Shown: piece after piece, positions 49,914 through 57,361 of the stretch
Layout of the letters: each line of letters opens with the position of its first letter
How positions within the stretch are numbered: the stretch's first letter is position 1
Assembly: GCF_000407545.1 (NCBI RefSeq)
Contig: NZ_ASWH01000002.1
Coordinates: 186,001-250,000 of the forward strand
Length of the DNA stretch: 64,000 bases
Direction: 5' to 3'
DNA from: Enterococcus gilvus ATCC BAA-350
GTDB lineage: Bacteria > Bacillota > Bacilli > Lactobacillales > Enterococcaceae
Notes under the pieces: model-generated
The model's input: only the letters and a program-made list of their open reading frames with translations
The model's database searches: none
Told to the model about the DNA's origin: nothing
Translations under genes and position numbers: made by a program

Positions 49914-49958
49914 AAAAAAGTTCTTGGAACCCTTCGCGGCGTCCCAAGAACTTTTTTT
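49914..49958 (-). terminator. Terminator of mntH-2
   Basis: AAAAAAGTTCTTGG pairs with CCAAGAACTTTTTT, with T runs on both strands. Confidence 0.9.
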
Positions 49959-49966
49959 GCAGGTAT

Positions 49967-51538
49967 TTAATCGTCAAACTCTTCCTCTAATTCCTTTGCT
50001 GCAAGAGCGACGCGTTTGTTGCCTTTGTGGAGTTCCACGATCGTCCAGAGAAGCAAGGCCAGAACAGCGGCGATCAAAACATACGCAATCGTATCCGCTG
50101 TGGCGATCTCCACGGTTGATGGGCTGTCGCCAAAGAAGCCTTCGACTTGGCTTGGCAGACCAATCAAATTCAAATAGGTCAATCCGATTACGGAAACCCA
50201 GCCAAGCAATTGAATGATTCGTTTGTTTTTGAAGCGTTCGCCCATTTCCGCCGTGCTATTGGTCATCATTAACAGCGGCAGCATGGAGAAGGGCAGGGCA
50301 AAGGCCAAGAAAACTTGTGAATTGTTCATGAGGTCATTCAGCGCTTCGTGTTCTTGCACGATCGTGTCACCTCGCGTGAGCATCACACAAATCAATACAG
50401 GGATCACCGAGATCAGCCGCGTTACTAAACGGCGCAGCCAAATCGGCATCCGCATGTGAACGAAGCCTTCCATAATAACTTGTCCGGTCAATGTTCCTGT
50501 AATCGTCGAATTTTGACCTGAAGCCAGAAGTGCGACAGCGAACAACGTGGACAATGCGCCTGTTTTCGCGACGCTCATCAAGATCCCGTTACTCATCGTC
50601 GCTGGATTTGACAAGGCTTCATACAATCCGAAGAAAGAAGGGTCTTTCACCGTTCCTGTTTTAAAGACAGCCACACCCATGATCAAGAGCAGCGCATTGA
50701 CTAAAAAGGCCATCGACAGTTGAATGTTTGAATCCCAAGTAGTGAAGCGCACGGCACTCGCCACTTCTTCTTCATCGTCATGGTTGACCTGGCGCGTTTG
50801 CGAAACGGCCGAGTGCAGGTATAGATTGTGAGGCATCACTGTCGCGCCGATGATTCCGAGAGCACCAGTCAACGGGGTTTGTCCGCCGATCGCCGGTTCA
50901 TTGGCGAAGGTACCGCTAGTCGGAATGAATCCTTTAAAAACTTCTCCCCAGTTTGGATCGGAGAGTGCTACTTGATAAATAAAGACGAAGAGAATCACGA
51001 AGATCAAGCAGACGACGATGGCTTCGATTTTTCGGAAACCGACTTTTGTCAGCAGCAGCAATAAAAAGACATCGAATACGGTAATGAAGACCGCGATGAC
51101 CAGTGGAATATCAAACAGCAAATACAACGCGATGGCTGCCCCGATGACTTCCGCGATATCTGTTGCCATGATGGCTAATTCCGTCAAGATCCAAAGGACG
51201 ATCCCCAAGGCTTTGCTTGTCCTCGCGCGGATGGCTTGTGCCAAATCCATTTGAGTGACGATCCCTAATTTTGCGGCCATGTATTGCAGCAGCATGGCAA
51301 CTAAGCTGGATAGCAAGATGACAGACATCAATAGGTATTGGAAATTTTGTCCCCCGGTGATAGAGGTCGACCAGTTTCCTGGGTCCATATAGCCGACAGC
51401 GACGAGTGCTCCCGGTCCAGAATAGGCGAGGAGGGTTCGCCAAAAGCTTTTTCCTTTTGGTACTTTGATCGTACCGTTGACTTCCTCTAGGGAAAGTCCG
51501 TTTGTATGTTCTAAAATGGGACGTTTATTCTTACTCAA
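49967..51538 (-). CDS. mntH: Nramp manganese transporter MntH, paralogue 2
   Basis: A 523-residue proton-coupled Mn2+ importer, closely similar to the one at 43690-45300 and in inverted orientation to it. It has the metal-site motifs [13 protein letters not shown] and [10 protein letters not shown]. It starts TTG after AGGTGGGAG. A degenerate MntR-type box lies upstream, and no stress-protein gene is attached. Having two MntH proteins is common in enterococci. Confidence 0.92.
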   Translation of the reverse strand: MSKNKRPILEHTNGLSLEEVNGTIKVPKGKSFWRTLLAYSGPGALVAVGYMDPGNWSTSITGGQNFQYLLMSVILLSSLVAMLLQYMAAKLGIVTQMDLAQAIRARTSKALGIVLWILTELAIMATDIAEVIGAAIALYLLFDIPLVIAVFITVFDVFLLLLLTKVGFRKIEAIVVCLIFVILFVFIYQVALSDPNWGEVFKGFIPTSGTFANEPAIGGQTPLTGALGIIGATVMPHNLYLHSAVSQTRQVNHDDEEEVASAVRFTTWDSNIQLSMAFLVNALLLIMGVAVFKTGTVKDPSFFGLYEALSNPATMSNGILMSVAKTGALSTLFAVALLASGQNSTITGTLTGQVIMEGFVHMRMPIWLRRLVTRLISVIPVLICVMLTRGDTIVQEHEALNDLMNNSQVFLAFALPFSMLPLLMMTNSTAEMGERFKNKRIIQLLGWVSVIGLTYLNLIGLPSQVEGFFGDSPSTVEIATADTIAYVLIAAVLALLLWTIVELHKGNKRVALAAKELEEEFDD

Positions 51539-51616
51539 GAAGCTCCCACCTTTCTATAAACTTTTCTACGTTGCAATCATACACCCAAAATCAGGAAATG
51601 AAAAGAAAAAAATTCG

Positions 51617-51636
51617 GTACACCTAAAATTTTTCGA
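51617..51636. promoter_or_regulatory. MntR-type box before mntH-2 (degenerate)
   Basis: On the minus strand TTTTAGGTGTACCGAATTTT keeps TTxGGT/ACCxAA symmetry but is weaker than the other two boxes. Its place 80 bases before the gene supports it. Confidence 0.5.
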
Positions 51637-51701
51637 GAGCATATTTCTTTGTCATGAATTCCTTTTATTTTACACTAAAAGGAAGAAAAAGAGGTGGAAT
51701 G

Positions 51702-52142
51702 ATGACAGCGTGGCATACACAGCTCGATGGGACTTGGGAGATCAAAGGAACGACATTTCCCATGTGGCTGTCTGAAAAGCGAAAACGTCCGCGGATTACC
51801 TATAAGCGGATAGAAAAAAACACAATAGAATTACTTGATTTGGTGGAATATGAGGCAAAGGACAAAACGAAGCAGATCAAAGGGATCGACCGCTTGAAAG
51901 ATGGGCGATTTGTCTGGCGCGGATTAGGCCTCTTGAAGGTGTTGACGAGTCAATGGCAGGTCGTGACGATGAAGGGGGACGTTTTAGTGATTCGTTTTGA
52001 GAAGTCTTTGGTTACTCCCGCCGGCATTGATATTTTAGTGAAAAGCGGGGCAGAGGTTCCAAAATTACGTGAACGAGTGGAGAATTACCCTGAAAGCTTC
52101 GGCTTAAGTGACGAAGAAAAGGAAACACTTCAGTGGCTCTAA
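51702..52142 (+). CDS. Hypothetical protein
   Basis: A 146-residue basic cytoplasmic protein with strand-rich sequence (ITYKRIEKNTIELLDLVEY) and WRGLGLLKVLTSQWQVV in the middle. I recognise no domain; its shape suggests a lipocalin-like barrel, but that is a guess. The second of two tandem ATGs is used because GAGGTGG precedes it. A promoter TTGTCA-N16-TACACT lies upstream. Confidence 0.7.
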   Translation: MTAWHTQLDGTWEIKGTTFPMWLSEKRKRPRITYKRIEKNTIELLDLVEYEAKDKTKQIKGIDRLKDGRFVWRGLGLLKVLTSQWQVVTMKGDVLVIRFEKSLVTPAGIDILVKSGAEVPKLRERVENYPESFGLSDEEKETLQWL

Positions 52143-52190
52143 AATGCGCGTAGAAAGTAAAAACAGAAAATACTTTACAAACGCAAAGTA

Positions 52191-52232
52191 AAACGGCGAA
52201 TTTCTTTTCATTAGGAAAGAAATTCGCCGTTT
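52191..52232. terminator. Bidirectional terminator
   Basis: AAACGGCGAATTTCTTT and AAAGAAATTCGCCGTTT form a perfect 17-base stem between converging genes. Confidence 0.93.
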
Positions 52233-52246
52233 GGCTTTCTTTTTAG

Positions 52247-53776
52247 TTATTGACTGATCTCGATCACGCGATCGGTCCAGTCTTGATAGAAGCCTTCTTC
52301 GTGGGAAACCACGATGACTGTACCAGCGAAATTCGCCAAGCTTTCACGCAAGCTGTCCTTTGTCGCTTGGTCAATATGGTTTGTCGGTTCATCGAGAATC
52401 AAGAGGTTGCCTTTTTGCATGGTCATTTGACACAACTTGACTTTTGTTTGCTCACCACCACTAAGTGTGCTGAGAGGTTCCTGTGCCAATTGGTTTGGCA
52501 GACCTGCTTTTGCTAAATGCTTCCGCAATTCTTTGACCGTTTCTTTCGGGAAATGATCGCTTAGGTATTGCAGCGGTGTTTGGTATGGGTTTTCCCATTG
52601 AAGATCCTGTTCAAAATAATTGACCTTTGTATTCGCTGGAAAATGGAATTCCCCGTCGAGTTTCGGGATCGCGCCAATCAGAGTTTTTAATAGCGTCGAT
52701 TTCCCGATGCCGTTAAAGCCGCGAATCGCGACTTTTTCGCCATAACGCAGGGTGACGTTGATCGGTGGCAGCAACGGTCGTTGATAACCGATCTCTAAAT
52801 CGGTCGTTTCAAGTGCCAATGTCGTTACGATCGGCGCATAAGGAAACTCGAAGTGCGCAATGGCATTTGAAGAAGGCGGCGTTAACCGTTCGACCTTGTC
52901 TAATTGCTTTTGCCGACTTTTCGCCATCGTTGAACGGGAACCCGCCTTGTATTTGCGGATGTAGGCTTCGGTTTTCTCGATTTGTTTCTTTTGTGACGCA
53001 TATTGCTTCATATAAGTTTCTTGGAATTGTTCCTTTTGCTTTAATGCCTTCGTCAAGTTCCCTGTGTACTTGGTCAGCTTGCCGAATTCGATATCCGCGA
53101 TGTGGGTCGTGATTTGATTTAAAAAGTCCCGGTCATGGGAAATAACCACAAACGTGCCTTCAAATTCCTGTAAAAACTGACTCAACCACGCCACGTGTTC
53201 ATCATCTAAATGGTTTGTCGGCTCATCCAAAATAAGAACGTCTGGTTTTTCCAGCAATAATTTTGCCAAGATCAGCTTCGACCGTTGCCCACCACTCAAA
53301 TCTTCCAGCGGCGTGTCCATGCCTAAAACATCCAAGCCCAAGCCGCTGCTCATTTCAGCGATCAAGGTGTCGATCTGATAGAAATCGCCTTGGTCCAATT
53401 CGGTTTGAAGCTTGCCGGCTTTTTCCAGCAGCTTGTCCTCCATGGACTCGCCGTACTCCATGTACAGCTCACCGATTCTGGCTTCTTTGGCAAAGTCTGC
53501 CGCATACGCCGTTTTAAGAAAATCCTTGATCGACAGCGTCGGATCGACTTCCACATACTGATCCAAATAACCGACATGGATATTTTTTTGCCAAGCAATG
53601 GTGCCTTCATCCGGTAACTGTTCTCCGGTAATTATTTTGATCAAGGTACTTTTTCCCGCACCGTTTTGTCCGATCAGACCAAGATGTTCCCCTTTATTCA
53701 AATGTAATTCTAAATCCTCATACAGGATCTTGTCGCCAAATTGTTGGGCGATCCCTGTTAAATCTAAGATACTCAT
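52247..53776 (-). CDS. ABC-F family ATPase
   Basis: A 509-residue cytoplasmic protein with two ATPase domains and no membrane part. Domain 1 has GQNGAGKST, LSGGQRSK and VLILDEPTNHLD. Domain 2 has GFNGIGKST, LSGGEQTK and LLILDEPTNHID. The linker between them (about residues 235-300) is charged and helical. ABC-F proteins act on the ribosome as translation factors or antibiotic protection proteins. The linker is not long enough to argue strongly for resistance, so I do not assign it. AGGAG precedes the ATG. Confidence 0.9.
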   Translation of the reverse strand: MSILDLTGIAQQFGDKILYEDLELHLNKGEHLGLIGQNGAGKSTLIKIITGEQLPDEGTIAWQKNIHVGYLDQYVEVDPTLSIKDFLKTAYAADFAKEARIGELYMEYGESMEDKLLEKAGKLQTELDQGDFYQIDTLIAEMSSGLGLDVLGMDTPLEDLSGGQRSKLILAKLLLEKPDVLILDEPTNHLDDEHVAWLSQFLQEFEGTFVVISHDRDFLNQITTHIADIEFGKLTKYTGNLTKALKQKEQFQETYMKQYASQKKQIEKTEAYIRKYKAGSRSTMAKSRQKQLDKVERLTPPSSNAIAHFEFPYAPIVTTLALETTDLEIGYQRPLLPPINVTLRYGEKVAIRGFNGIGKSTLLKTLIGAIPKLDGEFHFPANTKVNYFEQDLQWENPYQTPLQYLSDHFPKETVKELRKHLAKAGLPNQLAQEPLSTLSGGEQTKVKLCQMTMQKGNLLILDEPTNHIDQATKDSLRESLANFAGTVIVVSHEEGFYQDWTDRVIEISQ

Positions 53777-53834
53777 GTTTCTCCTACTTTCTTACTCAAA
53801 TTCCCATCATCTAATAAAAGGAGCAGATAGTCAA

Positions 53835-53862
53835 GAAAAAAAGAGCCCTTTTTCAGGACTCT
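53835..53862 (-). terminator. Terminator of the small-peptide pair
   Basis: On the minus strand AGAGTCC pairs with GGGCTCT around TGAAAAA, followed by seven T residues. It lies 9 bases after the second peptide's stop. Confidence 0.85.
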
Positions 53863-53870
53863 ACCACTTT

Positions 53871-53990
53871 TTAAAGCTGTGCGGAGAAGAGGTAAACAAT
53901 GATGTCCGAAAGAACATCGATCATTTGTCCAAAAGTTCCCACTGCCCAACTGATCATACTGTTAAAGCATTCCATCAATAGATTTATCAT
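53871..53990 (-). CDS. 39-residue hydrophobic peptide
   Basis: A frame too short for routine gene calling. It encodes 39 residues beginning MINLLMECFNSMISWAVG and ending VYLFSAQL. It has three acidic residues, no Lys or Arg, and two amphipathic or hydrophobic stretches. A strong GGAGGTTGA site stands directly before the ATG. It starts 12 bases after the stop of the 35-residue peptide gene, with a near-identical ribosome site, and a terminator follows. Size and composition fit a membrane-active peptide: a bacteriocin-like peptide, modulin-like peptide or transporter subunit. The function is unknown. Confidence 0.7.
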   Translation of the reverse strand: MINLLMECFNSMISWAVGTFGQMIDVLSDIIVYLFSAQL

Positions 53991-54002
53991 TCAACCTCCC
54001 TC

Positions 54003-54110
54003 TTACTGAAACAAACTAGAAATCCAGCCAATTGGATAAAGGGACAGATGCAAGGTCACATGGGCCAACAAATAACTCACAGCGAAGAATGGAAATAACA
54101 ATTTTTTCAT
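54003..54110 (-). CDS. 35-residue membrane peptide
   Basis: This encodes 35 residues beginning MKKLLFPFFAVSYLLAH and ending LYPIGWISSLFQ. Two lysines are followed by a continuous hydrophobic run, so it should insert in the membrane. GGAGGTTGAAAATT precedes the ATG. The longer frame from 54200 has no site. It is the first gene of a two-peptide transcript; a TATACT hexamer on the minus strand (54144-54149) is a possible -10. No immunity, export or regulatory gene is adjacent. Confidence 0.68.
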   Translation of the reverse strand: MKKLLFPFFAVSYLLAHVTLHLSLYPIGWISSLFQ

Positions 54111-54218
54111 AATTTTCAACCTCCGTAATTTTTTCGTTGCCTTAGTATAGCTTGGAAGAGGGGCAAAGAGACATGGATTCCCCTTATGGTAAACGAACAA
54201 TTATGTAAGATGACGACA

Positions 54219-54258
54219 CAAAAACGCCTCTGCTTTCGATTTACAAGCAGAGGCGTTT
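54219..54258 (-). terminator. Terminator of the 48-residue gene
   Basis: AAACGCCTCTGCTT pairs with AAGCAGAGGCGTTT, with T residues continuing on the minus strand. Confidence 0.9.
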
Positions 54259-54292
54259 AACTATAGGCTTCATTCATTGAGAGATGCGCTCC

Positions 54293-54439
54293 TTAAGCAG
54301 ATTTTTTTAAGTCGTAGATCGCTTGTTCAATGGTGATTCCAGTTCCTTGTTGTCCAGTGAGGGTAGAGTAAACGATAAAGATGTTCTCTTTTAAATCAAA
54401 TGTCACACGGTACGGTTTTTCTTGGTCAAAAAAAGTCAT
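54293..54439 (-). CDS. 48-residue small protein
   Basis: An uncalled small gene beginning MTFFDQEKPYRVTFDL and ending IEQAIYDLKKSA. It is soluble and mixed strand/helix, with no signal peptide. AAAGGAGG stands 7 bases before the ATG, and a perfect terminator closes it, so it is very probably translated. I recognise no family. Confidence 0.75.
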   Translation of the reverse strand: MTFFDQEKPYRVTFDLKENIFIVYSTLTGQQGTGITIEQAIYDLKKSA

Positions 54440-54603
54440 GTTTTTTCCTCCTTTCTTTTAATAACAAAGTTACAAATAAAAGTATAACACATTAGAAGAT
54501 AATAATAAAACGATTTTGTATTCATAAAAAATTTTAATTATTTAAAATTTGGTGTGTGGAATACTTGGTATAATAAAAGAAAGAACTTTTTTTGGAGGAA
54601 ACG

Positions 54604-54978
54604 ATGAAAAAGAAAATTATAGAACAGTTTGTGGAGGCGATCAATCACCAACAGGTGCCGGACATTATTGCTCTGATGGCGGAGGATTTTCAATTTATTG
54701 ACACGTATGGGAATCGTGAAGCTAAGGAAGACATGGTGTCTGGGTGGGCAGGATATTTTGCTTGGTTTCCTGATTACTTGATTGAGGTAGAAGACTATGT
54801 AGAAAATGGCAGCTTCGCGGTGATCCTTGGTCGAGCAAGCGGGTCCTATTTAGGGCAGTCAGAACGACATTGGGCATTTCCAGCAGCATGGAAAGTCGTC
54901 GTGGAAAAAGAACAGATACTGACGTGGCAAGTTTTTTTGCGATTCAAAAAAACAGTTAGATTCGATGCAAAAACGTGA
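54604..54978 (+). CDS. NTF2-like / SnoaL-like protein
   Basis: A 124-residue protein with the pattern of the NTF2-like fold: an opening helix (IIEQFVEAINHQQVPDIIALM), then AEDFQFIDTYGN and strands ending in LTWQVFLRF. Members are small enzymes or binding proteins with varied roles, so no reaction can be assigned. The ATG at 54604 follows GGAGG at 5 bases. Confidence 0.75.
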   Translation: MKKKIIEQFVEAINHQQVPDIIALMAEDFQFIDTYGNREAKEDMVSGWAGYFAWFPDYLIEVEDYVENGSFAVILGRASGSYLGQSERHWAFPAAWKVVVEKEQILTWQVFLRFKKTVRFDAKT

Positions 54979-55077
54979 TTCTACAAATCATAGAGTGTGA
55001 GAACGCAGGATTCTACAACGAATAGGTAGCTTCTATCGTTGATTCTTTTATGATAAAAGGAGAAAGGGGTTTGGCAA

Positions 55078-55742
55078 TTGGACATTGGAGAACAAATCAA
55101 AGAGCATCGCAAACACGGTGGATGGACACAAAAGGAGCTGGCTGAGCGGCTCAATGTTTCTGACAAGACGATCTCAAGTTGGAAACGGGGCGAACGTATC
55201 CCGAACTGACCTTACTGGTAGAGCTGAGTGAACTCTTCAACGTGTCATTGGATAGTTTATTGAGGGGAGATGTGAAAGTCGTAAAAAAGATTGATAAGGA
55301 TGTTCGGCTAAAAAAAGTATATAGGACCATTCTCATTGGGATGATTCTTGTCTTATTCGGAGGAATGATCTTTTTGACACAGTATCAAAATCAAAATCAG
55401 TGGGTGGATCGGTTTAATCCGTTTATGAAGATGAACATCGGATATGCGACACTTCCAACTTCCGTAACTTATAATGGCGGAAAAAAATATCGAGAAGATG
55501 GAAAAGCGCAACAATTTCCCGATCCTTACAAGAACATTTGGGTTGCAGATGACCCTTTTGGTGAAGGAATGCTTCTGGATTTTCAAGGAGGGCAAGCGCC
55601 GGAGGGAAAAAATTATGCGTTGGTCCAGCATAAGGGGATCTATGTGAAGAGAATCTCGTTTATTTCTTGGAAATCCATCCCAGGAGTGTATCGCGACATC
55701 ATGAGTGAGGAATACTATGAAGTTCCATCGATGAAAGAGTAA
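55078..55742 (+). pseudogene. Membrane-anchored XRE regulator, frameshifted
   Basis: The first frame begins at TTG 55078 with the helix-turn-helix (WTQKELAERLNVSDKTISSW) and stops at 55209. The second frame carries the rest: TYPELTLLVELSELFNVSLD, a membrane helix (about 55330-55380) and an outer domain of about 120 residues. Adding one G after TTGG at 55181-55182 rejoins them as SSWETGRTYPEL, the normal XRE sequence. The intact protein would be a one-component membrane sensor. Either a recent mutation or a sequence error. Confidence 0.82.
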
Positions 55743-55779
55743 AAGAGCGGCTAACAATCAAAGTGTTAGCCGCTCTTTT
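55741..55779. terminator. Bidirectional terminator
   Basis: AAAAGAGCGGCTAACA and GTGTTAGCCGCTCTTTT pair between converging units. Confidence 0.92.
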
Positions 55780-55817
55780 ATAAGCTTTCGCCCCTGCCAA
55801 GGACATTTAGTATAGCA

Positions 55818-56366
55818 TTAAATCGGCTGATTGTGAAAAATCATCTGCATCGCCCGGCGTAGAGCAAAGAACACAAGGCTGACGATCAGAATAGTAGAAA
55901 AGATATTGATCACAGTCGCAGGCATCGTGGCGATCGCCGCGAAGAAAGCGGGCTTTAACTGCGCACCAGCGATCAGCCCCATGACGGTCGCTTTGATCAC
56001 AGACATGATAAATTTTGCGATCCCTGCTGAGATACCGATAAGGATGATTTGATAAACATGGGTCGGTTTCTTTTTAAATAGAAGAAACACGACATAAGCG
56101 GCAGCACCTACGACAAAGCTCTCGATCAGAAAGTAGGGCGCTTCGGTGGCAAAGCCGTTTAAAATATCAAAAATAAAAAAGCCGATCCCGCCTGCCAGCG
56201 AGCCTTGCCAGTACCCAATCAAGAGTACCCCCAATAGTACGACCGCATTTCCGAAATGGATAAAGGCGCCTGTGGGCAAAGGAATCTTGATCATGGTCCC
56301 TATAAAGGTCAATGCCGCAAATAATGCGATCAATACGAGGTTTTGAATACGTTTGTCAGTCTTCAT
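55818..56366 (-). CDS. ECF transporter S component, vitamin B6 or thiamin-precursor type
   Basis: A 182-residue membrane protein with about six helices, characteristic of ECF substrate-binding subunits (GAFIHFGNAVVLLGVLLIG near the start). The start at 56366 overlaps the kinase stop (ATGAAGACTGA), so the two are coupled; an upstream longer frame is only the antisense-free tail of the kinase frame. The S unit would use the shared EcfAAT module encoded elsewhere. The kinase neighbour points to pyridoxine or hydroxymethylpyrimidine. Confidence 0.85.
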   Translation of the reverse strand: MKTDKRIQNLVLIALFAALTFIGTMIKIPLPTGAFIHFGNAVVLLGVLLIGYWQGSLAGGIGFFIFDILNGFATEAPYFLIESFVVGAAAYVVFLLFKKKPTHVYQIILIGISAGIAKFIMSVIKATVMGLIAGAQLKPAFFAAIATMPATVINIFSTILIVSLVFFALRRAMQMIFHNQPI

Positions 56367-57174
56367 CAGTAAGCTCCAATCGTTTTTCTCCGTGTGTGTA
56401 CGCGCCATGCCACACATGACCGACATACGGATTGATTTTTTCTCCCATAGCAATCGCCGCCTGAACGAAATCAATCGCCAGCTTGATGGCTTGTTCAATG
56501 GGATAGTTTTTCGCCATCGCAGCTGTGATCGCTGCCGCGAAGGTACATCCGGCGCCATGATTGTAAGGTGTATCGATGACGGGATGAGGATAGCGGTGGA
56601 TCGTTTTTCCATCAAAATGAAGATCGACAGTTTCTTTTGTATCTAATCGAGCCCCGCCTTTGATCACCACGTTAGGCACACCAAGGAGGGCAATTTTTTT
56701 GGCAGCCTGCACCATCTGAGCTTCAGAGGTTAGTTCTCCCATTTCGGATAAGATGTCTGCTTCTCTCAAGTTCGGAGTAGTAATGAGGGCATGCGGCAGT
56801 AATGTTTCCTTTAAAGCTTGGACTTGATCGTTTTTTATAAAATCCTGCGTCCCTTTGCCGCCGATGACCGGATCAACGAGAAGCGGCCGATCTTTCGGGA
56901 TCTTCTCACTGACGAGGGCGATGATTTCTTTAGAAGGCAATAGTCCCGTTTTGATCGCATCGATCGGACCTGCGAAGACCGAGGCGATCTGCTCCTGAAT
57001 CAGTTCGAGCGGGAGGGCATGCAAATGATGGGCCCCGTTTGCTGGATCAAGGGTGACGATCGAAGTGATCGCTGCTAATCCAAAGGTGCCGAATTCTTCA
57101 AAGGTTTTTAAATCTGCTTCGAGTCCGCCTCCGCCTGTGGCGTCGGACCCTGCAATTGTTGCAACTTTTTTCAT
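56356..57174 (-). CDS. pdxK: Pyridoxal / hydroxymethylpyrimidine kinase (PdxK/ThiD family)
   Basis: A 272-residue ribokinase-fold enzyme with ATIAGSDATGGGGLEADL at the start and the anion hole NHGAGCTFAAAI near residue 220. The Firmicute ThiD-like proteins phosphorylate pyridoxine vitamers, hydroxymethylpyrimidine or both. The start at 57174 has GGAG nine bases before it; longer frames lack a site. With the ECF subunit it forms a salvage unit: uptake followed by trapping as the phosphate. Confidence 0.85.
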   Translation of the reverse strand: MKKVATIAGSDATGGGGLEADLKTFEEFGTFGLAAITSIVTLDPANGAHHLHALPLELIQEQIASVFAGPIDAIKTGLLPSKEIIALVSEKIPKDRPLLVDPVIGGKGTQDFIKNDQVQALKETLLPHALITTPNLREADILSEMGELTSEAQMVQAAKKIALLGVPNVVIKGGARLDTKETVDLHFDGKTIHRYPHPVIDTPYNHGAGCTFAAAITAAMAKNYPIEQAIKLAIDFVQAAIAMGEKINPYVGHVWHGAYTHGEKRLELTDED

Positions 57175-57230
57175 AGAGAAACGCTCCATTTGTTTTTTTA
57201 TAGCATATCTTTTTACGGATTCACTGAAAA

Positions 57231-57265
57231 CAGCCAATTGGATTTGTTTTGACTCAGCCAATTGG
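57231..57265. promoter_or_regulatory. Two direct repeats CAGCCAATTGG before pdxK
   Basis: CAGCCAATTGG occurs at 57231-57241 and 57255-57265, 24 bases apart. On the minus strand they lie just upstream of a possible promoter (TTTTCA-N17-TATGCT). Direct repeats in this place suit an activator such as the MocR-type PdxR, by inference. Confidence 0.55.
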
Positions 57266-57322
57266 CGACTGTACTTAGTAGAGTGTACCACTAGTCAGAA
57301 AAAATAGAAAAACATCTCCTTC

Positions 57323-57354
57323 AAAAAAAACCTCGAGCACAGGGCTCAAGGTTT
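57323..57354 (-). terminator. Terminator of aspD
   Basis: On the minus strand AACCTTGAGC pairs with GCTCGAGGTT, followed by eight T residues. Confidence 0.88.
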
Positions 57355-57361
57355 GTGAAGG

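Noticed and set aside
52247..53776. ABC-F protein as an antibiotic resistance gene (Lsa/Msr/Vga type)
   Set aside because: The domain motifs fit ABC-F in general, but the linker does not show features that would let me assign resistance over a housekeeping translation factor.
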